Below, in pieces: positions 25,904 through 34,078 of a stretch of 64,000 bases of DNA. Position 1 is the stretch's first letter. Each line of letters opens with the position of its first letter. Source of the stretch: Bacillus kwashiorkori (GTDB lineage: Bacteria > Bacillota > Bacilli > Bacillales > Caldibacillaceae). The notes beneath the pieces are model-generated. The model saw nothing but the letters and a program-made list of their open reading frames with translations, made no database searches and was not told the origin of the DNA. The DNA is taken from assembly GCF_001375515.1 (NCBI RefSeq), contig NZ_CTDX01000015.1, positions 62,001 through 126,000 on the forward strand, read 5' to 3'. Both the position numbers and the translations under genes were made by a program.

Positions 25904-26602
25904 TTGACGATAGTTAAATCAATTTTTATTTACTTACTTGCAATTGTTGGGATTATTTTTTTCACGATTGGACTATTTTTTCTTATTGGTTTTACTCAAG
26001 AAGCAATATTTGTCCCTGATGATTATTTACTATGGATATTTAAGTATCCGTATTCCAGATTCATTTTTGTCTACGAGTTCCTACTAGTTTTTCTATTACT
26101 ATATTATTTGAATAAAAGGTTGCTAAATATAAAACCAAAAGATAATAAGAGCTCTAGAAGGAAGAAAAAACTAGTTGCATCTTTTTTGCTTATTTTTCTG
26201 CTAACGGCTACTTATACAATGATTATTTCTGTAGCAATAGTGAAAGATGATCGAATAATTAATTATTCTCCATTACATCCAATGGGAAAACAGTATAGTT
26301 TTGAAGAAATTATTAACATAGATACAGGAGTATATGGTAAAAAATTATACCTTCCTTTTACACATTCAAAGGGTGACTTCTTTTATGTCATAGAGTTAAA
26401 GGATGGGACGAAGCTAGATTTAAACGAAGTAGGAGATCCAGGTGATAAGGAAGATTATCGTTTTGTACTTGCAGAGTTAGACAAAAGGTGGGTGAATATG
26501 GGAATCCCAAAGCAAACTAGTCTTGACAACTTCCATTATGTACAAAAAAATCTCGATAGCATGTACTCAAATAAAATAAAAGAAATTTTAATGAATAAAT
26601 AA
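25904..26602 (+). CDS. Hypothetical membrane protein
   Basis: A 232-residue protein. TTG 25904 is chosen because TAGGAGAG (25889-25896) lies 8 bases upstream; the longer GTG start at 25883 precedes it. Three N-terminal helices are followed by a helix near 95-120 and then a soluble, mostly beta C-terminal domain (YSFEEIINIDTGVYG...VIELKDGTKLDLNEVGD), likely outside the membrane or PH-like. Directly after the stop lies a GGGGACTGTCCCC element. Function unknown. Confidence 0.65.
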   Translation: MTIVKSIFIYLLAIVGIIFFTIGLFFLIGFTQEAIFVPDDYLLWIFKYPYSRFIFVYEFLLVFLLLYYLNKRLLNIKPKDNKSSRRKKKLVASFLLIFLLTATYTMIISVAIVKDDRIINYSPLHPMGKQYSFEEIINIDTGVYGKKLYLPFTHSKGDFFYVIELKDGTKLDLNEVGDPGDKEDYRFVLAELDKRWVNMGIPKQTSLDNFHYVQKNLDSMYSNKIKEILMNK

Positions 26603-26609
26603 CAACTTA

Positions 26610-26630
26610 GGGGGACTGTCCCCAACAATT
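26610..26630. repeat. GGGGACTGTCCCC palindrome, copy 2
   Basis: GGGGGACTGTCCCC followed by AACAATT, 8 bases after the stop of the membrane protein gene. It is in the opposite orientation to the copy at 27517, so the two copies bracket 26631-27516. It could form a hairpin but has no T run on the plus strand. Confidence 0.8.
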
Positions 26631-26862
26631 TAAAAGATTGAGAAGATATTGAAACCTTCTAATGCCTTTGTATGTATAATTATGGAAGGATATCTTATAA
26701 TGCCAAATTAATGGGAGTGGGGATCAAAAATTACCTCAGATGAATCTGTAGTGATTTTAAAAATATAACTGGTCTCCCGAGCGATTATACTAGGAATGCG
26801 AGGTTTTTAATTTTCTAGCCAATTATTGATGTCCTAAATAATATTATACGAGGGGGAATTGG

Positions 26863-26955
26863 ATGGAGAATCTTTTTAACTCAGTCGGATGGGAAAAAAC
26901 GGGAGTAATTTTAATTATACTAGTTTGGTTGTTTTTTTTACCTTCTTTCATTTAG
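26863..26955 (+). CDS. Small single-span membrane peptide
   Basis: A 30-residue ORF with a strong GAGGGGG site before ATG 26863. The peptide is a short polar head (MENLFNSVGWEKTG) followed by one hydrophobic helix (VILIILVWLFFLPSFI). It lies 25 bases before the next gene and is probably co-transcribed with it. Size and layout resemble small sporulation or regulatory membrane peptides, but no family is recognised. Confidence 0.5.
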   Translation: MENLFNSVGWEKTGVILIILVWLFFLPSFI

Positions 26956-26980
26956 AGCAAATAAAAAGGGAATGAAAGAA

Positions 26981-27478
26981 ATGGCGGTTCAAAAATTTCA
27001 AGATTACTCTGGTTATATTAAGATTCCCTCGTTGCCACAAGTAATTTCAGACAATGGTTATGTAAGAGCAGAGTGGAACGAAACTGGAGTCATGATGAAA
27101 CAACCGAATCAAGAGATTAAGTCTGTTAAAGGTATAATTAGTATGTTTAAGGGCTTAAAAGATGGTGAGAGTGTAGATAATTATTTTCATGATGTTTTTA
27201 TCTCCTATAACGAAATGATTAGTATTCGTCGGATTGTCAGTTCAATGGGGGGCAGAAAAAACTTCAAACATTCGATTCAAATAAAAGGAAAAAATAACAC
27301 GATTGTAGTGGATACTACTACATTAACTGGTGAACAATGGTCAAAGTTAATTAATGCTTGCTTGTATTTCAATCGTTCACTTGAAATTGATCAAATTATC
27401 ATGAAGATTTATGTTAACAAAAAAATCCCAGCAATGTATGCAACGCGAAAAATGGTAAACTATTCCAAACAAATTTAG
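26981..27478 (+). CDS. Hypothetical soluble protein, possibly PH-like
   Basis: A 165-residue protein. ATG 26981 fits AAAGGG at about 9 bases; ATG 26972 is too close. The middle (VFISYNEMISIRRIVSS...HSIQIKGKNNTIVVDTTTLTGEQWSKLINACL) has the strand-strand-helix look of bacterial PH (YcxB-like) domains. It has no membrane helix. It lies between inverted GGGGACAGTCCCC copies together with the small peptide gene. Function unknown. Confidence 0.6.
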   Translation: MAVQKFQDYSGYIKIPSLPQVISDNGYVRAEWNETGVMMKQPNQEIKSVKGIISMFKGLKDGESVDNYFHDVFISYNEMISIRRIVSSMGGRKNFKHSIQIKGKNNTIVVDTTTLTGEQWSKLINACLYFNRSLEIDQIIMKIYVNKKIPAMYATRKMVNYSKQI

Positions 27479-27516
27479 AGTGAAGCGGGATGTTCTTGTT
27501 AATTACGAATCTTTTG

Positions 27517-27538
27517 AATTGTTGGGGACAGTCCCCCA
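27517..27538. repeat. GGGGACAGTCCCC palindrome, copy 3
   Basis: AATTGTTGGGGACAGTCCCC lies downstream of the gene ending at 27478, inverted relative to the copy at 26610. Confidence 0.85.
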
Positions 27539-27547
27539 TAAAGTAAT

Positions 27548-27563
27548 AGTGATTATGTTCACA
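27548..27563. promoter_or_regulatory. CRP/FNR-like palindrome before nitroreductase
   Basis: AGTGA-TTATGT-TCACA matches TGTGA-N6-TCACA at 9 of 10 positions. Its centre is about 51 bases before the nitroreductase ATG, in the promoter region. No strong -10 is visible, so this remains a candidate only. Confidence 0.4.
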
Positions 27564-27606
27564 AACATACATAAAAAAACATACAAAAATAAGGCAGGGT
27601 GTAAAA

Positions 27607-28227
27607 ATGAGTAGTTTTCTTGAATTAGTAAGAGATAGAAGATCAGCGTCCAATTTTTTACCTAACAATCCAATTAGTGAGGAGCAATTGCAAGAAATTT
27701 TTGAGATAGTAAAATTGAGCCCATCAGCATATAATTTGCAACATGCACATTATATCGCAATCCGAAATCCTGATGTAAAAGAAAAATTATATGTTGCAGC
27801 TAATAAACAATATAAAGTGTTGAGTTCCTCAGCAGTTATAATTGTTTTAGGCGATAAAAAGGCATTTTATGATGCTGCAACTATTTATAGTGGTTTAAAG
27901 CTCCTTGGGATTGTAGATGAACAAGAATATGAATATATGGTCAATGATACGGTTTCGTTTTATGAATCTAGGGGGGACGTTTTTCATAAAGAAGAAGCTA
28001 TTCGTAATGGTTCTATTTCAGCAATGATGTTTATGTTAGCTGCCAAAGAATACGGATGGGATTCTTGCCCAATGATTGGATTTGATCAGGATGAGGTTAG
28101 AAAAATATTATCCATTGATCCAAAATATGAAATTGTAATGATGATTACGCTAGGAAAAGAAAAAATAGCTAGTAGAAAACCACGTGGTTATCGAAAACCA
28201 GTAAATGAATTTGTTTCTTATATATAA
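27607..28227 (+). CDS. Nitroreductase family protein
   Basis: A 206-residue FMN-dependent nitroreductase-fold enzyme with the N-terminal R-D-R-R-S motif (VRDRRSASNFLP) that contacts FMN phosphate. PSAYNLQHAHYIAI and the later LAAKEYGWDSCPMIGFD segment are typical of the YodC/YdgI/YfkO group. It probably reduces quinones or nitro compounds using NAD(P)H in the cytoplasm. The ribosome site is weak: AAGGCAGGG precedes ATG 27607 by about 8 bases. A CRP/FNR-like palindrome lies upstream. Monocistronic. Confidence 0.9.
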   Translation: MSSFLELVRDRRSASNFLPNNPISEEQLQEIFEIVKLSPSAYNLQHAHYIAIRNPDVKEKLYVAANKQYKVLSSSAVIIVLGDKKAFYDAATIYSGLKLLGIVDEQEYEYMVNDTVSFYESRGDVFHKEEAIRNGSISAMMFMLAAKEYGWDSCPMIGFDQDEVRKILSIDPKYEIVMMITLGKEKIASRKPRGYRKPVNEFVSYI

Positions 28228-28234
28228 AAAAGGC

Positions 28235-28286
28235 GGGGACTGTCCCCAACAATTCCAAAATTTTCGAATTGTTGGGGACAGTCCCC
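28235..28286. repeat. Snap-back pair of the GGGGACAGTCCCC element (copies 4 and 5)
   Basis: Arm GGGGACTGTCCCCAACAATT plus C (28235-28255) and its exact reverse complement (28266-28286) flank a 10-base loop CAAAATTTTC. The 21-base perfect stem, with each arm carrying an inner palindrome, lies 8 bases after the nitroreductase stop and may act as a bidirectional terminator. It looks like two single elements joined head to head. Confidence 0.85.
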
Positions 28287-28450
28287 CATGAATGGTTTTT
28301 TCTTTTGTGTGCATATTAATAATGACGGTGCTGTTTATTATATTTTAATTGTCTAGAGATAGAAGTGTTTGTTCAATAGTCTACAACTGGGAGTGTAGGA
28401 ATCATTGCATTTTATTTCATTTATGTATTGTAAGAAAGGAGCTGTGACTA

Positions 28451-28927
28451 ATGCCTTTCGCTTTAACATTATGTTTAACACTTCTAATATTATATAGTTT
28501 TATTTTCACCAAAAAATACATTCATCCATTGGAAATATCGTTCCTCTTGTTATTACTAGTGTTAAGTTATACAAGTTTAATGTCCATTCTGTATGTGAAC
28601 CTAGATTTATGGGAAATCCGAAAAGACAATTATGCAAGAGTTGCTTTTGAATTAAATAGTATTTTATATGTTCCGTTAACCATTATAACATTTGTAAATT
28701 TACTGGAAAAACAAAAGTGGAAACTCACTCGACTAATTGGCTATTCTATATTAACATTATTTTTCCTCTTTATCGGTGAACAGATACTCAAACATACAAA
28801 GGTTTTCCAACATAATAATTTTCCGTTACACCATTTACTATTAGTTTGGATTGCTTTATTTATAATATCCGTCATTGCAAAGAAATTATTTCGAAAACTG
28901 TTATTTAGAGAAGGGATTATAAAATGA
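28451..28927 (+). CDS. Hypothetical membrane protein
   Basis: A 158-residue protein with four or five helices, preceded by AAAGGAG. It has a GEQILKHTKVFQHNNFPLHH loop and ends in a basic tail. Its last codons overlap the next gene by ATGA (28924-28927), so the two membrane proteins are translationally coupled and probably work together. No family is recognised with confidence. Confidence 0.6.
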   Translation: MPFALTLCLTLLILYSFIFTKKYIHPLEISFLLLLLVLSYTSLMSILYVNLDLWEIRKDNYARVAFELNSILYVPLTIITFVNLLEKQKWKLTRLIGYSILTLFFLFIGEQILKHTKVFQHNNFPLHHLLLVWIALFIISVIAKKLFRKLLFREGIIK

Positions 28928-29415
28928 AACTCTTACCATTACCGGATAATTTCGATAAAAATGAATGGTTTTTAGTTATTTCATTAATAATTAGTTATGT
29001 TAGTATATTATTTTTAAAACGTAAATTTCACTCATCCATATTTTTATTACTTATTGTGTTTTCCGCTTGCATCGCCCGAATCGCTGATTTTATATTAGCA
29101 GGTCCAGGCCTTGACATGTATGATTTAATGGATACGAAGTACTTTGATTTAACGGATTTATTAACCTACCTTTTATATGGTCCATTTGCCATTGTTTTTA
29201 TATATATTTATGAAAAATTCAACTTAACTGGAATAAAAACATTTATTTACATCTTAGTTTTCTCGACAATTGGTACCGCTTTTGAATATTTGACAGTTAT
29301 TTTTAAAGTATTTACATTCAAGGAGTGGAAATCGTTTTATTCATTTAATGTGTATTTGATTGTTCAGCTTTTAACATTAATCTTTTATCACTTTGTAAAA
29401 AAATATTATAAATAG
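28924..29415 (+). CDS. CBO0543-type membrane protein
   Basis: A 163-residue protein with about five helices, coupled to the previous gene by a 4-base overlap. The segment FEYLTVIFKVFTFKEWKSFYSF has the Glu...W...YS pattern of CBO0543-type proteins. D-L-L-T-Y-L-L-Y-G-P-F in the middle is also typical. Function unknown. Confidence 0.65.
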   Translation: MKLLPLPDNFDKNEWFLVISLIISYVSILFLKRKFHSSIFLLLIVFSACIARIADFILAGPGLDMYDLMDTKYFDLTDLLTYLLYGPFAIVFIYIYEKFNLTGIKTFIYILVFSTIGTAFEYLTVIFKVFTFKEWKSFYSFNVYLIVQLLTLIFYHFVKKYYK

Positions 29416-30217
29416 TGGGAATTATTCAAGATAAAAACTTTGTCTATCCCACTTAATTCAAAAAAAACGGTAATTTAATCAAGATTAATAATGTAACAGT
29501 TGAACTTACTTTCAAAACAATTCACACAATTACAGTTGTATAAAAGTAATAGAACAAAAAATCTCAAAAATAAGTCAATACATCCAAAATGTAATGATTA
29601 CGATACAGATTCTCTCTTTTTTATGCAAAAAGGGTAAAAAATCCATCCTTAATGCACCGCAAAAAACTTATTACTGGCTTTTTCTCTTTTGCCATTTCCG
29701 GAAATAGTAATTTCCCAACTCACCCAGGGCTGTGCTCGTTTAATTTATCCACCTTCACCTTCACAATATTGTCAGACCCCGATTAAGATAGCATTCAATT
29801 TAAATAAATCCAAAAATTGCGCTATTATGTAAAAAATTCCGATTAGTTTATTTGTTTTAGCTATTTAATATGATCCTTATTAAAGCGCTTATCCTTTGAA
29901 AATTCAATATAAAAAGCAAGGGGATATAATGAAGTCTCTATTTAGGCAACTAAGGTGGAAATAACATTATAGACAGATAAAAGGGAATTTTGCCATTTTG
30001 CTAGAGGAAATCTGAAACAAACAGAAATTTTTAGATAAAAACTAACAATCCCTATCGAACAAAACATATAGGAAAAATGTTTATCTTAAAACGAAAATAA
30101 AGAGAGAAAAATATCTTTTATAGAAAAAAGTTTTTGGTCATATTGTTTCTATCCTTCCTTTAGGTTATATGATAAAATTACTTTAATTATATAAAACGTT
30201 TGGAAAGGGGCCCTCTG
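29416..30217. other. Long AT-rich gene-free interval
   Basis: About 800 bases with no ORF carrying a ribosome site on either strand. It includes many A/T tracts. A few short minus-strand open stretches (near 29720-29790) look faintly coding and may be gene decay. A promoter for the gene at 30218 should lie near its right end. Confidence 0.5.
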
Positions 30218-31273
30218 TTGAAGAAATTTTTCACACCGAAACGGATTATCATTGGATTAGTATTCATTGCAATCATTGCGCTCTTATATTTTCACTCCGC
30301 TGCATTTATGCCCTTTATTTTAGCATTGTTCACTGCCTTTGTGCTAGAACCGTTAATCAATTTAGTCATTCGCATATTTAAGCTAAAAAAGAGGTTTCCA
30401 GCCGTAGTAATAGTTTTTATTATGTTTATTTTGTTTTTAGCAATACTGCTATATTTAACCATTACACGCTTAATTAATGAAACAATTCGGTTTGTTGAAC
30501 GAATTCCTGGCTATTTTGTTGAAATAACGGATTATTCAGAGGAAATAATCATTCGTTTCAATGAAACGGTTGCTAACTTACCAGCAGTCGTAATTGATGA
30601 AATTGAAGAGCTCAATACTTCGTTAATTACTTGGGCTACCAATATGGCACAGGATGCATTGGCCATGTTGGCTGGTTGGGCCCAAGCAATTCCAAATGCT
30701 GTAGTTGTAACGATTATTTATTTAATTGCGTTGTTTTTATTTAGTCTCGATTTACCGAAATATAAAGACAGTTTCTTTAACCTTTTCCATGAAGAAAACG
30801 CGAAAAAAGTACGATATATGTTACAAAGATCGACACGTTTCTTTACAGGATTTTTTAAAGCACAATTTTTAGTTAGTGTAATCATTTTTATTGTCAGTTA
30901 TATCGGACTAATGATTATCACCCCTAAAAATGCGCTAATTATGTCGTTAGTAATTTGGATAATTGATTTTATTCCATTCATCGGTTCTATCGCAGTACTA
31001 GCGCCATGGGGTTTATTTCATTTAATCAGCGGAGATATGGAACTTGCCGTTGGCTTATTTATTTTAGCGGGTATTCTTCTTATCATTAGAAGAACCGTTG
31101 AGCCTAAAGTGATGGGGGATCAAATTGGATTACCAACATTACCTACACTAGCAGGGCTATGGATAGGACTGTATTTTTTAGGTATTATCGGTTTGATTAT
31201 TGGGCCGCTTACGATTATTGCAATCTATTCAGCTAAAGAGGCCGGATTAATTAAATTGGATTTTAAAATATAA
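30218..31273 (+). CDS. AI-2E-type transporter, YtvI-like permease
   Basis: A 351-residue integral membrane protein of the AI-2E/TerC-like exporter superfamily (COG0628). TTG 30218 with GGAAAGGGG is preferred; TTG 30200 lies in front of that site. Eight helices in the usual 2+1+5 layout flank a soluble segment (about 75-150). The C-terminal signature DFIPFIGS...EPKVMGDQIGLPTLPTLAGLWIGLYFLGIIGLIIGPL is typical. In Bacilli the closest named type is the sporulation membrane protein YtvI, but the exact role is inference. Confidence 0.85.
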   Translation: MKKFFTPKRIIIGLVFIAIIALLYFHSAAFMPFILALFTAFVLEPLINLVIRIFKLKKRFPAVVIVFIMFILFLAILLYLTITRLINETIRFVERIPGYFVEITDYSEEIIIRFNETVANLPAVVIDEIEELNTSLITWATNMAQDALAMLAGWAQAIPNAVVVTIIYLIALFLFSLDLPKYKDSFFNLFHEENAKKVRYMLQRSTRFFTGFFKAQFLVSVIIFIVSYIGLMIITPKNALIMSLVIWIIDFIPFIGSIAVLAPWGLFHLISGDMELAVGLFILAGILLIIRRTVEPKVMGDQIGLPTLPTLAGLWIGLYFLGIIGLIIGPLTIIAIYSAKEAGLIKLDFKI

Positions 31274-31290
31274 TAGGGTAAATTACTGAG

Positions 31291-31333
31291 AAAATAGTGT
31301 CGTCTGAAGGTAACAGATCACACTATTTTTTTT
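31291..31333 (+). terminator. Intrinsic terminator
   Basis: AAAATAGTGT pairs with ACACTATTTT around a 19-base loop and is followed by a T run. It ends the permease gene. Confidence 0.85.
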
Positions 31334-31573
31334 ATCACAGCACATATCTTTAACTTTGACGAAATTAAAATGTTAATAATGAATAAAAAGTGGAAACATC
31401 GCGTTAATTATGAAATGGGCGAAACTAAGTGAATTATATCCCGTACGAACTAGTAGTAGATAAACTTATTATTATGAAACTTTTCTTAAAAATAATCGTA
31501 CGGATGTAAGAGAAGATACATGAAGAAAGTTTTTGCAAAACGTTATTTAGGACATAACAGGGAGAGATGTATT

Positions 31574-32800
31574 GTGATTACTATACAGGGGAAGGCAACT
31601 GAAGCAGTTATTCATTCTAACAACCCACAAGAAGCTGCGATCAAACAAATTGAGGAATTATGTCATCAAGACTTTTTAAAAGATACGAAAATACGAATTA
31701 TGCCGGATTACCATGCTGGAAAAGGCTGTGTAATTGGCACAACGATAAAATTAAAAGATAAAGTTGTGCCAAACCTCGTCGGGGTCGATGTTGGTTGTGG
31801 TGTGTTAACAGTGAAACTAAAAGATAAAAAAATTGACTTTCATACACTTGACCAAGTTATCCGTCAATTCGTTCCAAGTGGTATCGATATTCATACTGAG
31901 GAAAGTGCTAATCAAATTAAAACAGAATACCCCGTTCCAGAACTTTTTAAAGCAAGTATTTTAAGTGAAAACAAGAGTCTATTAAGCTTAGGGACTCTTG
32001 GTGGTGGCAATCATTTTATTGAAGTATCCGAAGATTCATATGGATATCATTATTTGACGATTCATACTGGAAGTCGCTACGTTGGCTCAAAAATCGCCAA
32101 CTACTACCAAAAGTTGGCTATTGCTAATCATCGCAGGCAAGATTTAACGGAACATATTGATCGATTAAAGAGAGAGAACCGTCATAATGAAATCCAAGCA
32201 TTTATTGAATCTTATAAAGGACAACATCCAGTTATTCCTGATGACCTCGCATATTTAGAGGGTGATGGTTTTGAGAACTATATTTACGATATGAAACTTG
32301 CACAAAGTTATGCAGTGGCAAATCGTACAGAAATAGCTAGAAAAATTTTGGAGAAGATGCAACTTACAGAATTGGATCGGTTTGACACGATCCATAATTA
32401 TATCGATACAGATGCAATGATCTTAAGAAAAGGAGCCGTTTCTGCGAAAAAAGGTGAAAGGCTGATTATTCCTATTAATATGCGCGATGGCTCAATCCTT
32501 GCTAAAGGAAAAGGCAATCCAGAGTGGAATTATTCTGCTCCTCATGGGGCGGGGCGCGTATTGAGTCGAACAAAAGCGATGCAAACGCTCAGCATGGAAG
32601 AGTTTCACCAAGCAATGGAAGGAATTTACACTACTTCGGTAATGAAAGATACGCTAGACGAAGCACCCATGGCCTATAAGCCAATGGCAGAAATCATGGA
32701 AACGGTAGAGGAAACAGTGGAGATACAAGAATTTATCAAACCAGTCTATAATTTTAAAGCAAGTGAAGCAGTTCCGAAATGGATGCGTAGGAAAAAATAG
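31574..32800 (+). CDS. rtcB: RtcB family RNA-splicing ligase
   Basis: A 408-residue homologue of RtcB, the GTP/Mn2+-dependent RNA ligase that joins 2',3'-cyclic phosphate or 3'-phosphate ends to 5'-OH. GTG 31574 after AGGGAGAG gives the family-like start MITIQGKATEAVI; ATG 31520 would add 18 atypical residues. Metal and catalytic motifs visible are MPDYHAGKGCVIG, VGVDVGCG (Cys ligand), LGGGNHFIE, IHTGSR and YSAPHGAGR with the His that carries GMP. Length fits the shorter bacterial RtcB2-like group. No archease gene is adjacent. Confidence 0.92.
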   Translation: MITIQGKATEAVIHSNNPQEAAIKQIEELCHQDFLKDTKIRIMPDYHAGKGCVIGTTIKLKDKVVPNLVGVDVGCGVLTVKLKDKKIDFHTLDQVIRQFVPSGIDIHTEESANQIKTEYPVPELFKASILSENKSLLSLGTLGGGNHFIEVSEDSYGYHYLTIHTGSRYVGSKIANYYQKLAIANHRRQDLTEHIDRLKRENRHNEIQAFIESYKGQHPVIPDDLAYLEGDGFENYIYDMKLAQSYAVANRTEIARKILEKMQLTELDRFDTIHNYIDTDAMILRKGAVSAKKGERLIIPINMRDGSILAKGKGNPEWNYSAPHGAGRVLSRTKAMQTLSMEEFHQAMEGIYTTSVMKDTLDEAPMAYKPMAEIMETVEETVEIQEFIKPVYNFKASEAVPKWMRRKK

Positions 32801-32851
32801 GGACTAAATTTTCTAAAGAAGTATTCGAATCTTTTTTTTGGAGGGGTGTTT

Positions 32852-33358
32852 ATGTCCAACAACTATCAGAGGCCGAAACTAAAAATTCCGAAAACAACGA
32901 GTGAAAAACTTTGGGACATTGTTGGACTTAGTATTTTTCTAAGCTCCGTCATCTTCTTAATTTTCGTATGGAATCAGCTACCAGATAAAGTTCCAGCACA
33001 TTACAATTTTATAGGAGAAATCGATCGTTGGGGGTCGAAATGGGAATTGATTCTTTCACCAAGCATCAGTCTTTTCATGCTTGTTTTTTTACAAATATTA
33101 GAGAGATTCCCAGAAACCCACAATTATCCAGCGCGACTAAATGATTCAAACGTAAAAGAGTTTTATTTACACAGTAGGAAGTTTCTAAATTTACTCAAAA
33201 ACTTAAGTCTAGTATTGCTGTCACTCACTTTTTATGAATCAGTATTTATTGCTCTACAATGGTGGAATGGCTTTGGACCGTGGTTTCTCCCGATTACGAT
33301 AATTGTGTTAGTCGTTGTTATCGTGAATGGTATTTTACAGCAGAGGAAAATAAGGTGA
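32852..33358 (+). CDS. DUF1648-domain membrane protein
   Basis: A 168-residue protein with four helices. The region between helices 1 and 2 carries the DUF1648 signature (LPDKVPAHYNFIGEIDRWGSK), found in small Firmicute membrane proteins and near SdpI-type immunity proteins. ATG 32852 follows GGAGGGG. It lies 51 bases after rtcB and may be co-transcribed, without an obvious functional link. Confidence 0.8.
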   Translation: MSNNYQRPKLKIPKTTSEKLWDIVGLSIFLSSVIFLIFVWNQLPDKVPAHYNFIGEIDRWGSKWELILSPSISLFMLVFLQILERFPETHNYPARLNDSNVKEFYLHSRKFLNLLKNLSLVLLSLTFYESVFIALQWWNGFGPWFLPITIIVLVVVIVNGILQQRKIR

Positions 33359-33736
33359 ATTGAATTCTTATCTAAAGATTGTTTGGAATGAGTGTGTCAA
33401 TTTGTGCAAAAAATAAACAGGCACGAAAACTTTTCTCATAATGAATTTAAGCTGGTTGTCTCCATTGATAGGCCGAAGACTCTAAGTTTTCAGTGGGAAT
33501 ATTTTTGCTATAAAAAATGTCCGTTAGTTGACTTTTTTGGTAATTAGCTGTTATTTAGTTTTTGGATTGAAACGTATGTTCTTATATGGTATAATTTTTT
33601 TGATTAATTTATTTCTGGAAGAAAGAGGTGGACATTAACAAGTTGTATAAAGGCGATATGTAAAAATATCCAAATTTTATGCGCTAGTTTCCATTTACAA
33701 TTAAACAACTTATAATTGTGAGGGGTGGTGAACGAA
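33359..33736. other. Gene-free interval
   Basis: About 380 bases, AT-rich. GTG 33628 behind AGAAAGAG opens an 11-codon frame only (M-D-I-N-K-L-Y-K-G-D-M), perhaps a leader or gene relic. A promoter for the coiled-coil gene is expected here. Nothing else seen. Confidence 0.4.
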
Positions 33737-34078
33737 TTGGATAAAATTTATGAATTACTACTGCATATGCAGAAGGAACAACAAGAGTTTAAGGAAGCAG
33801 TACTTGGCAAATTCGTTGAAATCGATGAAAGATTCGATAAGATTGATGCAAAATTCGTGGAAGTCGATGAAAGATTCGATAAGATTGATGCAAAATTCGT
33901 GGAAGTTGATGAAAGATTCGATGAAGTCAATGGAAATTACAAGAATATGGAAAAACTAATTAAAGGTATAGGTAACCAATTCGAATACACCAATCGATTA
34001 AGAATGCAGGATATTGACTTTCTTTCAGAAAAAATTACGAAACTGGAAAAAGAGCTATACTTGCTAAAAAATAAATAA
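33737..34078 (+). CDS. Coiled-coil protein with internal 14-residue repeats
   Basis: A 113-residue, highly charged protein. TTG 33737 follows AGGGGTGG by 8 bases and gives MDKIYELLLHMQKEQQEF, a common Bacillus start for this protein type. The centre repeats F-V-E-(I/V)-D-E-R-F-D-K-I-D-A-K about two and a half times, and the DNA shows it as a 42-base tandem repeat from 33812 to about 33930. The whole protein is predicted to be one long coiled coil with no catalytic residues. The repeat can vary in number by slippage. Role unknown. Confidence 0.7.
   Translation: MDKIYELLLHMQKEQQEFKEAVLGKFVEIDERFDKIDAKFVEVDERFDKIDAKFVEVDERFDEVNGNYKNMEKLIKGIGNQFEYTNRLRMQDIDFLSEKITKLEKELYLLKNK
33812..33930 (+). 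repeat. 42-base tandem repeat inside the coiled-coil gene
   Basis: Units begin at 33812, 33854 and 33896 (period exactly 42) with TTCGTNGAANTCGATGAAAG; the third unit is incomplete. It keeps the reading frame and encodes 14 residues (two heptads) per unit. Confidence 0.85.

Noticed and set aside
28235-28286. Snap-back repeat as part of a CRISPR array
   Set aside because: Only two units in head-to-head orientation with a 10-base loop; no regular spacers or cas genes.
29416-30217. Possible gene or RNA in the longest gene-free stretch
   Set aside because: No start with ribosome site, no stable GC-rich structure and no known RNA motif found by eye.
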